Below are positions 18,983 through 27,066 of a stretch of 36,045 bases of DNA, one piece after another (positions within the stretch are counted from its first letter, which is position 1; every line of letters starts with the position of its first letter). Origin of the DNA: Saprospiraceae bacterium (lineage in GTDB: Bacteria; Bacteroidota; Bacteroidia; Chitinophagales; Saprospiraceae); NCBI GenBank assembly GCA_021604865.1, contig BQJU01000070.1, positions 1-36,045 on the forward strand, given 5' to 3'. The position numbers were made by a program, and so were the translations under genes. The notes under the pieces were generated by a model. The model made no database searches. It was not told the DNA's origin and saw nothing but the letters and a program-made list of their open reading frames with translations.

Positions 18983-19450
18983 CGTACCAACCAAATTCAT
19001 TTGGTTGCCCTAAAAGCGCTGAAAGCCAGCTTTCTTTCAGGACAATATCAGGCTTAGATTAGAGCAGTATCACCTAGCCAGAATACCATCCAAAAATTTT
19101 GGCCAGTACGAGCACTTCGTACCAACCAAATTCATTTGGTTGCCCTAAAAGCGCTGCAAGCAAGCTTTCCCGCGTGTGAATGGACGATCTGATGGCTATA
19201 CGAAAGCCGACTCTAAGGTCGGGCGGTAGCCAAAAAATTTGGCTAATACGAGCGCTTCGTACCAACCAAATTCATTTGGTTACCTTAAAGCGCTGAAAGC
19301 AAGCTTTCCTCCAAGACATTGGTAGGCTTAGATTAGAGCAGTATCACCTAGCTACAATACCAGCCAAAAAATTCGACCAGTACGAACGCTTCGTACCAAC
19401 CAAATTCATTTGGTTGCCCCAAAGCGCTGAAAGCCAGCTTTTTTATATGT
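18983..19450. repeat. REP-like composite repeat array, left part (four cores, modules B-A-B)
   Basis: Cores begin with CGTACC at 18983, 19119, 19259 and 19392. Each core has up to three small hairpins: TACGAGCACTTCGTA, AACCAAATTCATTTGGTT and AAAGC...GCTTT. Cores are joined by one of two unrelated spacer modules. Module A contains CGTGTGAATGGACGATCTG and AAAGCCGACTCTAAGGTCGG; module B contains AGGCTTAGATTAGAGCAGTA and CACCTAGCCAGAATACC. Both end in a GCCAAAAATTTTGGC hairpin. The order is core-B-core-A-core-B-core, with a period of 140 bases for A and 133-136 for B. The fourth core breaks into the leader of the transposase gene after AGCTTTTTTATATGTGAATC. It is extragenic; reading frames in it are spurious. 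Confidence 0.92.
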
Positions 19451-19586
19451 GAATCTAGGAATCCTTTTGACTCATTCAATTTAAAACAAAACCAACAAGC
19501 TTTAATCCCCTCCTCACTTGCACAAAACAAACAAAACGATTAAATTGCATTTACATAAATCATTATGTTTTAAAAACACATTAAAT

Positions 19587-20261
19587 GTGAACAATCAACT
19601 CCCTGTTTTCAAGCCCTTCTATCGACGTAATTTACCTCATCTCCAACCAAAAGGAGGCACTTTTTTTGTTACTTATCGCCTCAATGGTTCCATTCCATTT
19701 AACCAACTGAAAACACTCAAAATGAAATATGAGGTAGAGTTAAAATCCTTGAAAAATGATTTCCCAAAAAAAAATTATTACTTGGTAAAAAATTTGCGTG
19801 TCAAGTTTTTTCAAGAATATGATAACCTATTGGATAAAATGCTTCAAGGACCGACTTTCCTCAAAATCCCTGAAATTGCCAATTTGGTTCAAGAGAACTT
19901 ACAAACATTTGACGAAGAATTATATGATTTGATTGCCTATTGTATTATGCCCAATCATGTTCATTTGTTGATAGATACAAGTATTCAATTTCCCAAAATA
20001 TGGAATGGTGAGAATTTGGAACAATTAAAAATCACGCCACTTATGCAAATAATGAAACGGATTAAAGGCCCCACTGCTGTTTATGCAAACCGGTTTTTAA
20101 ATAAATCCGGAAAATTTTGGCACAGGGAAAGCTATGATCGATTGATTAGAGACAAAAAAGAGCTGAATAATACTATTGCTTATATTTTGGAAAATCCCGT
20201 AAAAGCTCGTTTGGTAAAGAATTGGCAGGACTGGCCTTTTAGTTTTTATAAATACTCATAA
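19587..20261 (+). CDS. REP-associated tyrosine transposase (RAYT, TnpA_REP / Y1 HUH family)
   Basis: A 224-residue single-strand DNA transposase-like nuclease. The HUH metal motif is His124-Val-His126 in MPNHVHLLID. The likely catalytic Tyr183 is in WHRESYDRLIRD, with the downstream helix NTIAYILENPVKARLV typical of RAYTs. Such enzymes cut and join at REP hairpins as single strands. The start is uncertain: there is no useful ATG, and I prefer GTG 19587 (it keeps FYRRNLPHLQPKGGTFF near the N-terminus); TTG 19545 or 19518 would add 14 or 23 residues. The gene is visibly more AT-rich than its neighbours and sits inside the repeat array. The next repeat core starts about five bases after its stop. 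All motif residues are present and no frameshift is seen, so it may be active. Confidence 0.92.
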   Translation: MNNQLPVFKPFYRRNLPHLQPKGGTFFVTYRLNGSIPFNQLKTLKMKYEVELKSLKNDFPKKNYYLVKNLRVKFFQEYDNLLDKMLQGPTFLKIPEIANLVQENLQTFDEELYDLIAYCIMPNHVHLLIDTSIQFPKIWNGENLEQLKITPLMQIMKRIKGPTAVYANRFLNKSGKFWHRESYDRLIRDKKELNNTIAYILENPVKARLVKNWQDWPFSFYKYS

Positions 20262-20265
20262 TTTT

Positions 20266-20845
20266 CGTACCAACCAATTCATTGGGTTGCTCCCAAAGCG
20301 CTGAAAGCAAGCTTTTCCGCGTGTGCATAGACAATCTGATCGCTATACGAAAGCCGACTCTAAGGTCGGGTGGTAGCCAAAAATTTTGGCTAATACGAGC
20401 ACTTCGTACCAACCAAATTCATTTGGTTGCCTTAAAGCGCTGAAAGCAAGCTTTTCCGCGTGTGCATGGACGATCTGATGGCTATACGAAAGCCGACTCT
20501 AAGGTCGGGTGGTAGCCAAAAAATTTTGGCCAGTACGAGTGCTTCGTACCAACCAAATTCATTTGGTTACCTTAAAGCGCTGAAAGCCAGCTTTTCTCCA
20601 AGACATTGGTAGGCTTAGATTAGAGCAGTATCACCTAGCCAGAATACCAGCCAAAAATTTTGGCCAGTACGAGCACTTCGTACCAACCAAATTCATTTGG
20701 TTACCTTAAAGCGCTGAAAGCAAGCTTTTCCGCGTGTGAATGGACGATCTGATGGCTATACGAAAGCCGACTCTAAGGTCGGGTGGTAGCCAAAAAATTT
20801 TGGCCAGTACGAGTGCTTCGTACCCACCAAATTCATTGGATTACC
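20266..20845. repeat. REP-like composite repeat array, right part (five cores, modules A-A-B-A)
   Basis: Cores begin with CGTACC at 20266, 20405, 20545, 20679 and 20819, with spacings of 139, 140, 134 and 140 bases. The modules between them are A, A, B, A. The first core lacks the left arm of the TACGAGCACTTCGTA hairpin because the transposase gene abuts it. The last is degenerate (CGTACCCACCAAATTCATTGG) and has no following module. All copies point the same way as in the left part. Near-identity between A copies on both sides of the transposase gene suggests recent amplification or gene conversion. Confidence 0.92.
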
Positions 20846-20861
20846 AATTCTAGCAAGCAAC

Positions 20862-20901
20862 AAAAAAAACCGGACAATGATCAGTGTCATTGCCCGGTTT
20901 T
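20862..20901 (-). terminator. Rho-independent terminator of rplS
   Basis: The arms AAAACCGGACAATGA (20866-20880) and TCATTGCCCGGTTTT (20887-20901) pair around TCAGTG. Read on the minus strand, the hairpin is followed by a run of eight T (20862-20869), 37 bases after the rplS stop. Confidence 0.85.
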
Positions 20902-20937
20902 ATAGTTTTCAAAGCCTTGCGAGACTTTGGTAAAATA

Positions 20938-21300
20938 TTAATCTTTTTTACCCAAAAATTTACGCTCTTTGATCCGTGCTTTTTTACCTACGAGATCACG
21001 TAAGTAATACAAACGAGCACGACGTACTTTACCTCGCTTCAATATTTTGATTTCAACAATATTTGGAGATGTAAAAGGAAATATACGCTCAACACCAACA
21101 CCGTTGGACACTTTTCTCACTGTAAAAGTTTTCGTAGCACCTTCTCCTTTGATTTGGATTACATCACCACGAAATGCCTGAATACGTTCCTTATCCCCTT
21201 CTATAATCTTATAGTCTACTACCACGTTATCCCCGGGGCGAAAAGCTGGGAAATTGGTAGTTTTTGCTAGCTGTTCTTGTACAAACTTAATAGCGTCCAT
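20938..21300 (-). CDS. rplS: 50S ribosomal protein L19
   Basis: A 120-residue ribosomal protein of the large subunit, located at the 30S-50S interface. The sequence shows the typical L19 pattern: [72 protein letters not shown] and a basic C-terminus. The length is as expected. It is a single-gene unit with its own terminator, separated from the usual trmD/rpsP partners, which is common in Bacteroidota. Confidence 0.98.
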   Translation of the reverse strand: MDAIKFVQEQLAKTTNFPAFRPGDNVVVDYKIIEGDKERIQAFRGDVIQIKGEGATKTFTVRKVSNGVGVERIFPFTSPNIVEIKILKRGKVRRARLYYLRDLVGKKARIKERKFLGKKD

Positions 21301-21345
21301 TATTCTAAAATTTAAAGAAAAAGTTCATTTTTCATTATAGCCGTG

Positions 21346-21353
21346 CAAAGGTA
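21346..21353 (-). promoter_or_regulatory. Possible -7 element of the rplS promoter
   Basis: On the minus strand this reads TACCTTTG, a perfect TAnnTTTG element, 46 bases upstream of the rplS ATG. No good TTTG -33 element is found at the usual distance, so the call is tentative. Confidence 0.35.
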
Positions 21354-21393
21354 AACTTTTTTTCTGCTTATTCTGGAATAAATTTTACTTTTT

Positions 21394-23655
21394 TTACCTG
21401 AGCAAGGTTACAAAATTCTTAATCTGAATGGGCTCCCCCCTCGGACCATTAAAAGTAACCAGGACGATATAAACGCCGGAAGGAGAATCTTTGCCTACAC
21501 TATTTTTCTTACCATTCCAGCCAGCAAAAGGATCAGAAGTTTCAAAAACAAGCTCTCCCCACCTATTCCAGATGGTCATACTGAAGTTGGTCGCACCTTC
21601 CATTATTCCAACACCGCGAAAGAGATCATTGGTAGAATCGCCATTAGGGGTAAAAGCATTAGGTATAAAATACCGGACTTCCGGTTTGATGTCCAGAAAA
21701 CGGATCAGCGTATCCTGACAACCACTTGGATGGGTAACCACCTGCATCACCTGCACCATACCTGTATCTCGATAGGTATGGGTGGGATTGGCCAAGACTG
21801 ACCCGGCACTACCATCGCCAAAATCCCAGTTCCATCGTAAAGCACCTGAAGATTCATCACTAAACCGAATTTCAGGTTCCAGAATACTAGGATCATCAGG
21901 ACTGTAGTCAAACCCGGCAATAGGTGAAGGCAAAACGGTGATCAGGTCATTAAATACCGTATCGGTTTCACAACCAATCGGCGATATAATGGAAACGGAA
22001 ACGGTATATACCCCATCGGTTTCATAAATGTGGGTGGGGCTAATCGAATCGCTGCTGCCCCCGTCGCCAAAGTCCCAATCAATATCATAGGTGTCATCAA
22101 TTGGAAAAGATAAATTATCAAAGAATATATCCGCAGGCACACAGCCTATAAATTCGCTGGGTGCAATAACAATCAGGTTGGGTACCGGATAATAGTGTAA
22201 TATTTTAGTTATTTCATCCTCGCACTGATTGGTATCTCTTACAGTAAGCGATACAGGTATATCCCCAGGAATGCGATAGAGATGAGAAGGATCTGGTATT
22301 TGTGCCGATTCGCCATCCCCAAAATTCCATTCCCAACCAACCATACAGCAACTACCGGTAGTCGATAAATCGGTAAACTCTACCGGTCCAGCTACACAGG
22401 TATCATAGGCAAAGGAAAAATCTGCATCAATATCAGGGAATACATTCACATAAATCTTTGCGGTGTCGCCACAATCCGTATTCGGATTGAGAATCAAGAC
22501 CCCTTCGTACTGCCCTACCCCAGGAAAAACGACTGTCGGACTCCAATCTGTAAAAGATTGGTTAGTCCCGTTGATATCAAAACGCCATTCCAAAACATCA
22601 ATGAAGTTCTCTTGAAAACTTTGGTTGACAAAGGTAATCGCATTTGTTCCACATGAATTGATGACAAATTCCTGATCTCCCAGTATTTCATCTTCCAGTA
22701 CGTCGGCCACAACGGTTGGGTCGCAATTGGCCACATTGAATTGGAAATCCCGAAAAACCCGGCTGAGCAGTACACCAGCTCTATATTCTGATACACAAAC
22801 ACCGACTACATATTGTCCAATAATGTTCGGAGTACCCGTAATTATTCCGGTATTGGGATCAATGGTTACTGGTGGAGCGCCGCCCATAGGTTTCAACGCA
22901 GTATATGCCGGTGCACTAAATGGTACCGATGAATAGGGCGGTGGACAGGCAGGGTCAGGGGAAGCACCAGAGCAGGAAGCATAAAAGACAGCATCCAACA
23001 TTGGACCACCACCCAATAATGGCGCGCAAAATTCATAAACCAGCTGATCACCATCCGGATCAGTTGCTGAGTGGTCATATTCTAAAGGGGCTCCTGCACA
23101 AATAACGGTCGGAGGAAAATCATCAAAAACCGGGCTATTGTTACAAACCTGCTGTGCTTCAGGCGTTAATTCAATGGTAAAAGTAGCCCCTGCATCTTCT
23201 GGATTGATAATATTGGAAATGGTTACATTCCGACAGCATCGCTGGTAGGAGATATGGTAACTCTCCGAAGAAGGAGGTAAATTTAGGTCAAAGACATAAA
23301 TCCCTTCTTGCACACAAACATCAGGTGGAATAAGACAAGGATAATCGGGTGCACCAATTTCTGTAACAGACAATAGCGGCACATCGCTCGTAGTAAACCA
23401 ATCACTTGGAGACTGATTCAAACTACCACAATTAACCAAATTGCCACATTTATACACAGCAACCGCGGCCACTGGGTCAAATTCGGCACACATTGTACAG
23501 TTACAATCGCGGTACATTTTTATAGTAAACCGATATACATTACCGCCTCGACATTCATAGGTCATTACTCCTCCTATGATATGTCTTGCTTGCCCTCCCA
23601 GGCTAATACCCAACAACAAAACAATAAAAAGTACTTTTTTAGTTTTCGCGCTCAT
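21394..23655 (-). CDS. T9SS cargo with PKD domains, type B sorting domain (paralogue 1)
   Basis: A 753-residue secreted surface protein. The signal peptide (1-23) is followed by RHIIGGVMTYEC, the usual mature start of this Bacteroidota family. There is a Cys-rich N-terminal domain (about 24-170, with CNCTMC and QRCCRN), a cadherin/dystroglycan-like region (about 175-310), a PKD-like region (318-405), three PKD domains (about 408-480, 505-575 and 582-657; WNFGDG, WDFGDG, WDFGDG) and the gliding-motility-associated type B T9SS sorting domain (660-753: FIPNAFTPNGDSTNDLF, WNRWGELVF, WNG). The function is probably structural or adhesive. It follows its paralogue by 116 bases on the same strand. 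Confidence 0.92.
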   Translation of the reverse strand: MSAKTKKVLFIVLLLGISLGGQARHIIGGVMTYECRGGNVYRFTIKMYRDCNCTMCAEFDPVAAVAVYKCGNLVNCGSLNQSPSDWFTTSDVPLLSVTEIGAPDYPCLIPPDVCVQEGIYVFDLNLPPSSESYHISYQRCCRNVTISNIINPEDAGATFTIELTPEAQQVCNNSPVFDDFPPTVICAGAPLEYDHSATDPDGDQLVYEFCAPLLGGGPMLDAVFYASCSGASPDPACPPPYSSVPFSAPAYTALKPMGGAPPVTIDPNTGIITGTPNIIGQYVVGVCVSEYRAGVLLSRVFRDFQFNVANCDPTVVADVLEDEILGDQEFVINSCGTNAITFVNQSFQENFIDVLEWRFDINGTNQSFTDWSPTVVFPGVGQYEGVLILNPNTDCGDTAKIYVNVFPDIDADFSFAYDTCVAGPVEFTDLSTTGSCCMVGWEWNFGDGESAQIPDPSHLYRIPGDIPVSLTVRDTNQCEDEITKILHYYPVPNLIVIAPSEFIGCVPADIFFDNLSFPIDDTYDIDWDFGDGGSSDSISPTHIYETDGVYTVSVSIISPIGCETDTVFNDLITVLPSPIAGFDYSPDDPSILEPEIRFSDESSGALRWNWDFGDGSAGSVLANPTHTYRDTGMVQVMQVVTHPSGCQDTLIRFLDIKPEVRYFIPNAFTPNGDSTNDLFRGVGIMEGATNFSMTIWNRWGELVFETSDPFAGWNGKKNSVGKDSPSGVYIVLVTFNGPRGEPIQIKNFVTLLR

Positions 23656-23685
23656 GTTCCACAGATCTAGGAATTTTCAATTAAC

Positions 23686-23704
23686 AAGCTAAAGACTTTA
23701 GCTT
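23686..23704. promoter_or_regulatory. 19-bp palindrome upstream of the PKD gene
   Basis: AAGCTAAAG-A-CTTTAGCTT is a perfect 9-base inverted repeat with one central base, ending 31 bases upstream of the ATG at 23655. With no loop it suits a dimeric DNA-binding protein better than a terminator. No regulator can be assigned. Confidence 0.4.
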
Positions 23705-23771
23705 TAAGAAAGTGTAGTTTGATAAACAATCAGATAGTATTAACGTTTTTTTTACCTAAAATAATGCTTTT

Positions 23772-26042
23772 TTATCTGATGACTGTGGCAAATCCTTTAA
23801 TTTCTTGATAATCCCCCCGAGGGCCGGTCATTTGTACCAGGTACATATATACTCCTGCGGGTACTCTTCTCCCGTTATTGTCTTTGGTCCCATTCCAAGC
23901 ATCCTGGTAATTCGTTGTTTCAAAAACCAATTCTCCCCAGCGGTTCCAGATGACCATCCGGAATTGTTTATGCCCCCTCAAAAATCCTTCCCCCTTGAAG
24001 AGATCATTCACCGAATCATCATTTGGCGTAAAAGCGTTAGGCAAGAAGAAGGTAACTTTGGGTTCTACATCCAGTTGTCTGCTCAGTGAATCCTGACAGC
24101 CATTGACATGGGTAACAATCAGTCCTACTTTATGGAAGCCCGTGTCCGGGAAAGCAAAAACAGGATTTGGTAAAATAGAAGTCCCAAAACCACCAAAATC
24201 CCAAAACCAGCGGTCTGCACCAATCGATTCATCTGTAAAGGAGAATTCAGGATTAAAGTTATCCGCTTTATCGGGTGTAAAGCTAAAATCGGCCACAGGA
24301 GCCGGTTCAATGATGATCAAATCTTCGAAAATCGTATCGGTAACACAACCAATTGGAGAAATTATTTCCAGACTGACTGAAAAAACACCTTCTTTATTAA
24401 ACGTATGTGTAGGACTCAAGTCCAGGCTGCCTTCACCATCACCGAAGTCCCAAATGGTTTCATAATCGGTATTGATAGGCTCCGACAAATTATTGAAATA
24501 AATCTCTGCCGGCGGACATCCCTCAAAAGAACTGGGCGATACAACAATCAAAGCAGGCGAAGGGAAGTATGAGATGTTTTGTATCTTTTCAGAAACGCAT
24601 TCATTTTCATCTGTTACCCTCAGCAGAACGGTCTTCTCCCCTGGTTCGCTAAAGCGATAGGCAGGGTGTTGATTACTGGAACCAGCCAGGCCGTCATAAA
24701 AATCCCAGCTCCAGCTTTCAATAGTACTACTAGTGACCGAACGGTCAAAAAACTGAACCGGACCAGCGACACAAGTATCGTATTCAAAGTCATAATCTGC
24801 CTCTAGGTCGGGGTAAATATTGATGCGAATTTCAGCGGTATCCCCACATTCTGAGCCCGGATTGAGAACCAGGCGACCTTCATATTGCCCTTCCCCGGGG
24901 AAAGTGACCGTAGCATCCCACGTCTCAATGATTTGGGTGGCGTTATTGATCATGAATTCCCACCGGAAGACATCAATATATTGTTGTTGGAAACTCTCAT
25001 TGATAAAGGTGATTTCGGTATCTCCACAAGAATTGATCACATATCGATCCTCATTGACAATCAGATCTTCCTCTACATCGGCAACAACAGTAGCTTCACA
25101 GGTGGTCACATTAAATTGAAAATCTCTTCTTACCTGACTCAACAAAACCCCATTGCGGTATTCGGAAACACAAACGCCTACGACAAATTGCCCGACATTG
25201 GCAGGTACCCCAGTGATGACACCCGTAAAGGGATTTATTGATAATTCTGAACCGGCACCCAAGGGTTGTAATGCCGTATAATTGGGCGCCAGGAATCCAA
25301 CAGCGTCATACGGAGGTGGAGCATCCGGATCGGGCGCAACACCAATATAACTGGTAGCCTGAGGGCCAAAATTAGCGCCGCCACCAACAAAAGGAGAACA
25401 AAATTCATAAACCAGTTGATCACCTTCAGGATCCGTTGCACTATGGTCAACAACAAATTCTTCATTGGCACACAACACGATTGGGGGGAAATTATTAAAA
25501 ACAGGACCAGAATTGCATTCTTCCTGTGCTTTGGGTAATAAGTCCATAAAATAGGTAGCCCCCGTTCCTCCCGGATTGATAATATTGGTGATGGTGTTGT
25601 TTCGACAACAACGCTGATAGGCAATAAAATAACTTTCGTTGATAATGGGTAATTCTACGAGCGGAAAGGTATAAACCCCCTCCTGAACACAGACATTATT
25701 AGGTACAATCAGACAGGGATTGCCTGGATTCGGATCAATAAAGGTGATTTCCGGAGCCCCCAGCACCAAATTCAAATAGGCATCCGTACCACTTTCTGTC
25801 CAGATGGAAACGGTGGCGTCAAAACTCCCTCCTGGAGCAGAGTCAAATGCAGCGCCCTGACCCTGACAATCCCGATAAATCCTCATGGTAAATTGATAGG
25901 TACGGCTATTAGATGCCGGGTCTCCATTAGTATACCCCAGACAGACATAGGTAATTTCTCCACCGATAATGTGTGCAGCCTTTAAGGAGGTGGAACTGAT
26001 GAAAATGAAAACAATGGCTACGAGGCGAAATAAAAATCCCAA
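23772..26042 (-). CDS. T9SS cargo with PKD domains, type B sorting domain (paralogue 2)
   Basis: A 756-residue secreted protein, co-linear and clearly homologous with its neighbour at 21394-23655. It has the same AHIIGGEITYVC mature start, Cys-rich N-terminal domain (YQRCCRNNTITNIINP), the DHSATDPEGDQLVYEFC region, PKD domains (WSWDFYDG, WDFGDGEG, WFWDFGGF) and the type B sorting domain (FLPNAFTPNDDSVNDLF, WNRWGELVF, WNGTKD). There is no ATG near the signal peptide. The frame upstream is closed by TAA at 26061-26063, so TTG at 26042 is the only common start codon that keeps the signal sequence. It arose by tandem duplication with the next gene. Confidence 0.9.
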   Translation of the reverse strand: MGFLFRLVAIVFIFISSTSLKAAHIIGGEITYVCLGYTNGDPASNSRTYQFTMRIYRDCQGQGAAFDSAPGGSFDATVSIWTESGTDAYLNLVLGAPEITFIDPNPGNPCLIVPNNVCVQEGVYTFPLVELPIINESYFIAYQRCCRNNTITNIINPGGTGATYFMDLLPKAQEECNSGPVFNNFPPIVLCANEEFVVDHSATDPEGDQLVYEFCSPFVGGGANFGPQATSYIGVAPDPDAPPPYDAVGFLAPNYTALQPLGAGSELSINPFTGVITGVPANVGQFVVGVCVSEYRNGVLLSQVRRDFQFNVTTCEATVVADVEEDLIVNEDRYVINSCGDTEITFINESFQQQYIDVFRWEFMINNATQIIETWDATVTFPGEGQYEGRLVLNPGSECGDTAEIRINIYPDLEADYDFEYDTCVAGPVQFFDRSVTSSTIESWSWDFYDGLAGSSNQHPAYRFSEPGEKTVLLRVTDENECVSEKIQNISYFPSPALIVVSPSSFEGCPPAEIYFNNLSEPINTDYETIWDFGDGEGSLDLSPTHTFNKEGVFSVSLEIISPIGCVTDTIFEDLIIIEPAPVADFSFTPDKADNFNPEFSFTDESIGADRWFWDFGGFGTSILPNPVFAFPDTGFHKVGLIVTHVNGCQDSLSRQLDVEPKVTFFLPNAFTPNDDSVNDLFKGEGFLRGHKQFRMVIWNRWGELVFETTNYQDAWNGTKDNNGRRVPAGVYMYLVQMTGPRGDYQEIKGFATVIR

Positions 26043-26382
26043 GAGCTTCGTTTTTAAAAATTACTGGGTGTTCAATTTACTGGATCCCCAAAAAGAGTTT
26101 TAAGTACAAAATCCGGAAGAAAGATACACCTTTATGCCGGAACTGAAAATTCAATCCAGGCAATTCGCAATTATTTTGACATAAAAGCCTACAATGAGAA
26201 AATACAACAAACACCATTCATCTAGTGGCTGAGAACTAGTGCACCTGAAGGTTCTTTCCTTTTCAAACGAAGGAAAGTCAACTTATTTCTATGGGTGTTC
26301 TCCCAAAACAACTTAGTTCCTGATTCACTGTCATCCCTTAAACAAACATAAATGTATCAAAACGTCCGATTTATTAAATCCC
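26043..26382. other. 340-bp divergent intergenic region
   Basis: No gene is supported. It holds two small inverted repeats: CTAGT...ACTAG at 26222-26239 and CTTTCCTT-TTCAAACG-AAGGAAAG at 26254-26277. No good TTTG/TAnnTTTG promoter was found for either flanking gene. Confidence 0.5.
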
Positions 26383-26994
26383 ATGTGTATGTATATGATG
26401 ACTACTACAAACGAAACTGCTCAAATGGTTCAAAACTACGACCTCGAAGGTGCACACTCCACTTTGAGTCGGGGAGGCCTTCTACTTTTTCCAACTGATA
26501 CCTTATGGAGCATTGGCTGTGATGCCACTAACCCCGGTGCAATAGACAAACTACTCCAGGTAAAACCTTCCAAAGCCAGTACTCCATTGGAAATACTGGT
26601 AGATTCGGTTCAGATGCTCAAACAGTATGTGGATCATTTACACCCAAGGATTGAAACCTTGTTGTATTACCACGTACGCCCCTTAACGGTGGTATGCAAA
26701 AAAGCCCGCAACCTACCTTCCAACCTTCTCCCCCCTGATGGCCGAGTTGCCATCCGAATGGTTCAGGATGATTTCTGTCGGGAATTGATCCAATCTTTTG
26801 GAGCTCCCCTGGTAGCTACTTATGCGACCCTCAACGAACAATATTTCCCCTCTACTTTCGGGGGCGTTAGCTCAGAAGTTATCCAGGCGGTTGACTACGT
26901 AGCACTACACCGACGAACGGAAAAAACGCCAGGCGAACCATCGGTCATTGTTTCGCTATCAGAAAAAGACGAACTTATATTTTTGAGGGAATGA
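26383..26994 (+). CDS. Sua5/YciO/YrdC-domain protein with altered active-site motifs
   Basis: A 203-residue protein of the threonylcarbamoyl-AMP synthase family (t6A tRNA modification). Family signatures are LLFPTDTLWSIGCDATNP (33-50), EILVDSVQML, RPLTVV, PPDGRVAIRMVQDDFCREL and, near the end, PGEPSVIV. Two substrate-binding motifs are changed: the KxR site (usually KKR-xx-KS) reads KPSKASTP, and the SxN motif (STSAN) reads ATYATLN. So it may be a paralogue with lost or changed activity rather than the main TsaC. The start could be 26383, 26389, 26395 or 26398, all in-frame ATGs; I give the longest. It converges on the protease gene. Confidence 0.85.
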   Translation: MCMYMMTTTNETAQMVQNYDLEGAHSTLSRGGLLLFPTDTLWSIGCDATNPGAIDKLLQVKPSKASTPLEILVDSVQMLKQYVDHLHPRIETLLYYHVRPLTVVCKKARNLPSNLLPPDGRVAIRMVQDDFCRELIQSFGAPLVATYATLNEQYFPSTFGGVSSEVIQAVDYVALHRRTEKTPGEPSVIVSLSEKDELIFLRE

Positions 26995-27001
26995 TAAGTA
27001 G

Positions 27002-27062
27002 ACTTGGAGACAAGGCGAGCGGTTTATGCGTTGAGTATCTCCCCCACACCTTGTCTCCAAGT
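27002..27062. terminator. Long inverted repeat between convergent genes
   Basis: ACTTGGAGACAAGG (27002-27015) and CCTTGTCTCCAAGT (27049-27062) form a perfect 14-base stem around a 33-base loop, exactly filling the gap between the stop codons at 26994 and 27067. There is no T-tract. It probably ends transcription in both directions, but could be a relic of a mobile repeat. Confidence 0.5.
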
Positions 27063-27066
27063 ATGC

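Noticed and set aside
19074-19530. Minus-strand reading frames in the repeat array sharing LGQPNEFGWYE
   Set aside because: The shared peptide is only the translation of the repeated hairpin core; no start or domain is present.
18983-20845. CRISPR array
   Set aside because: Repeats are 60-80 bases with 130-140-base periods, the spacers are only two recurring sequences, and there are no cas genes.
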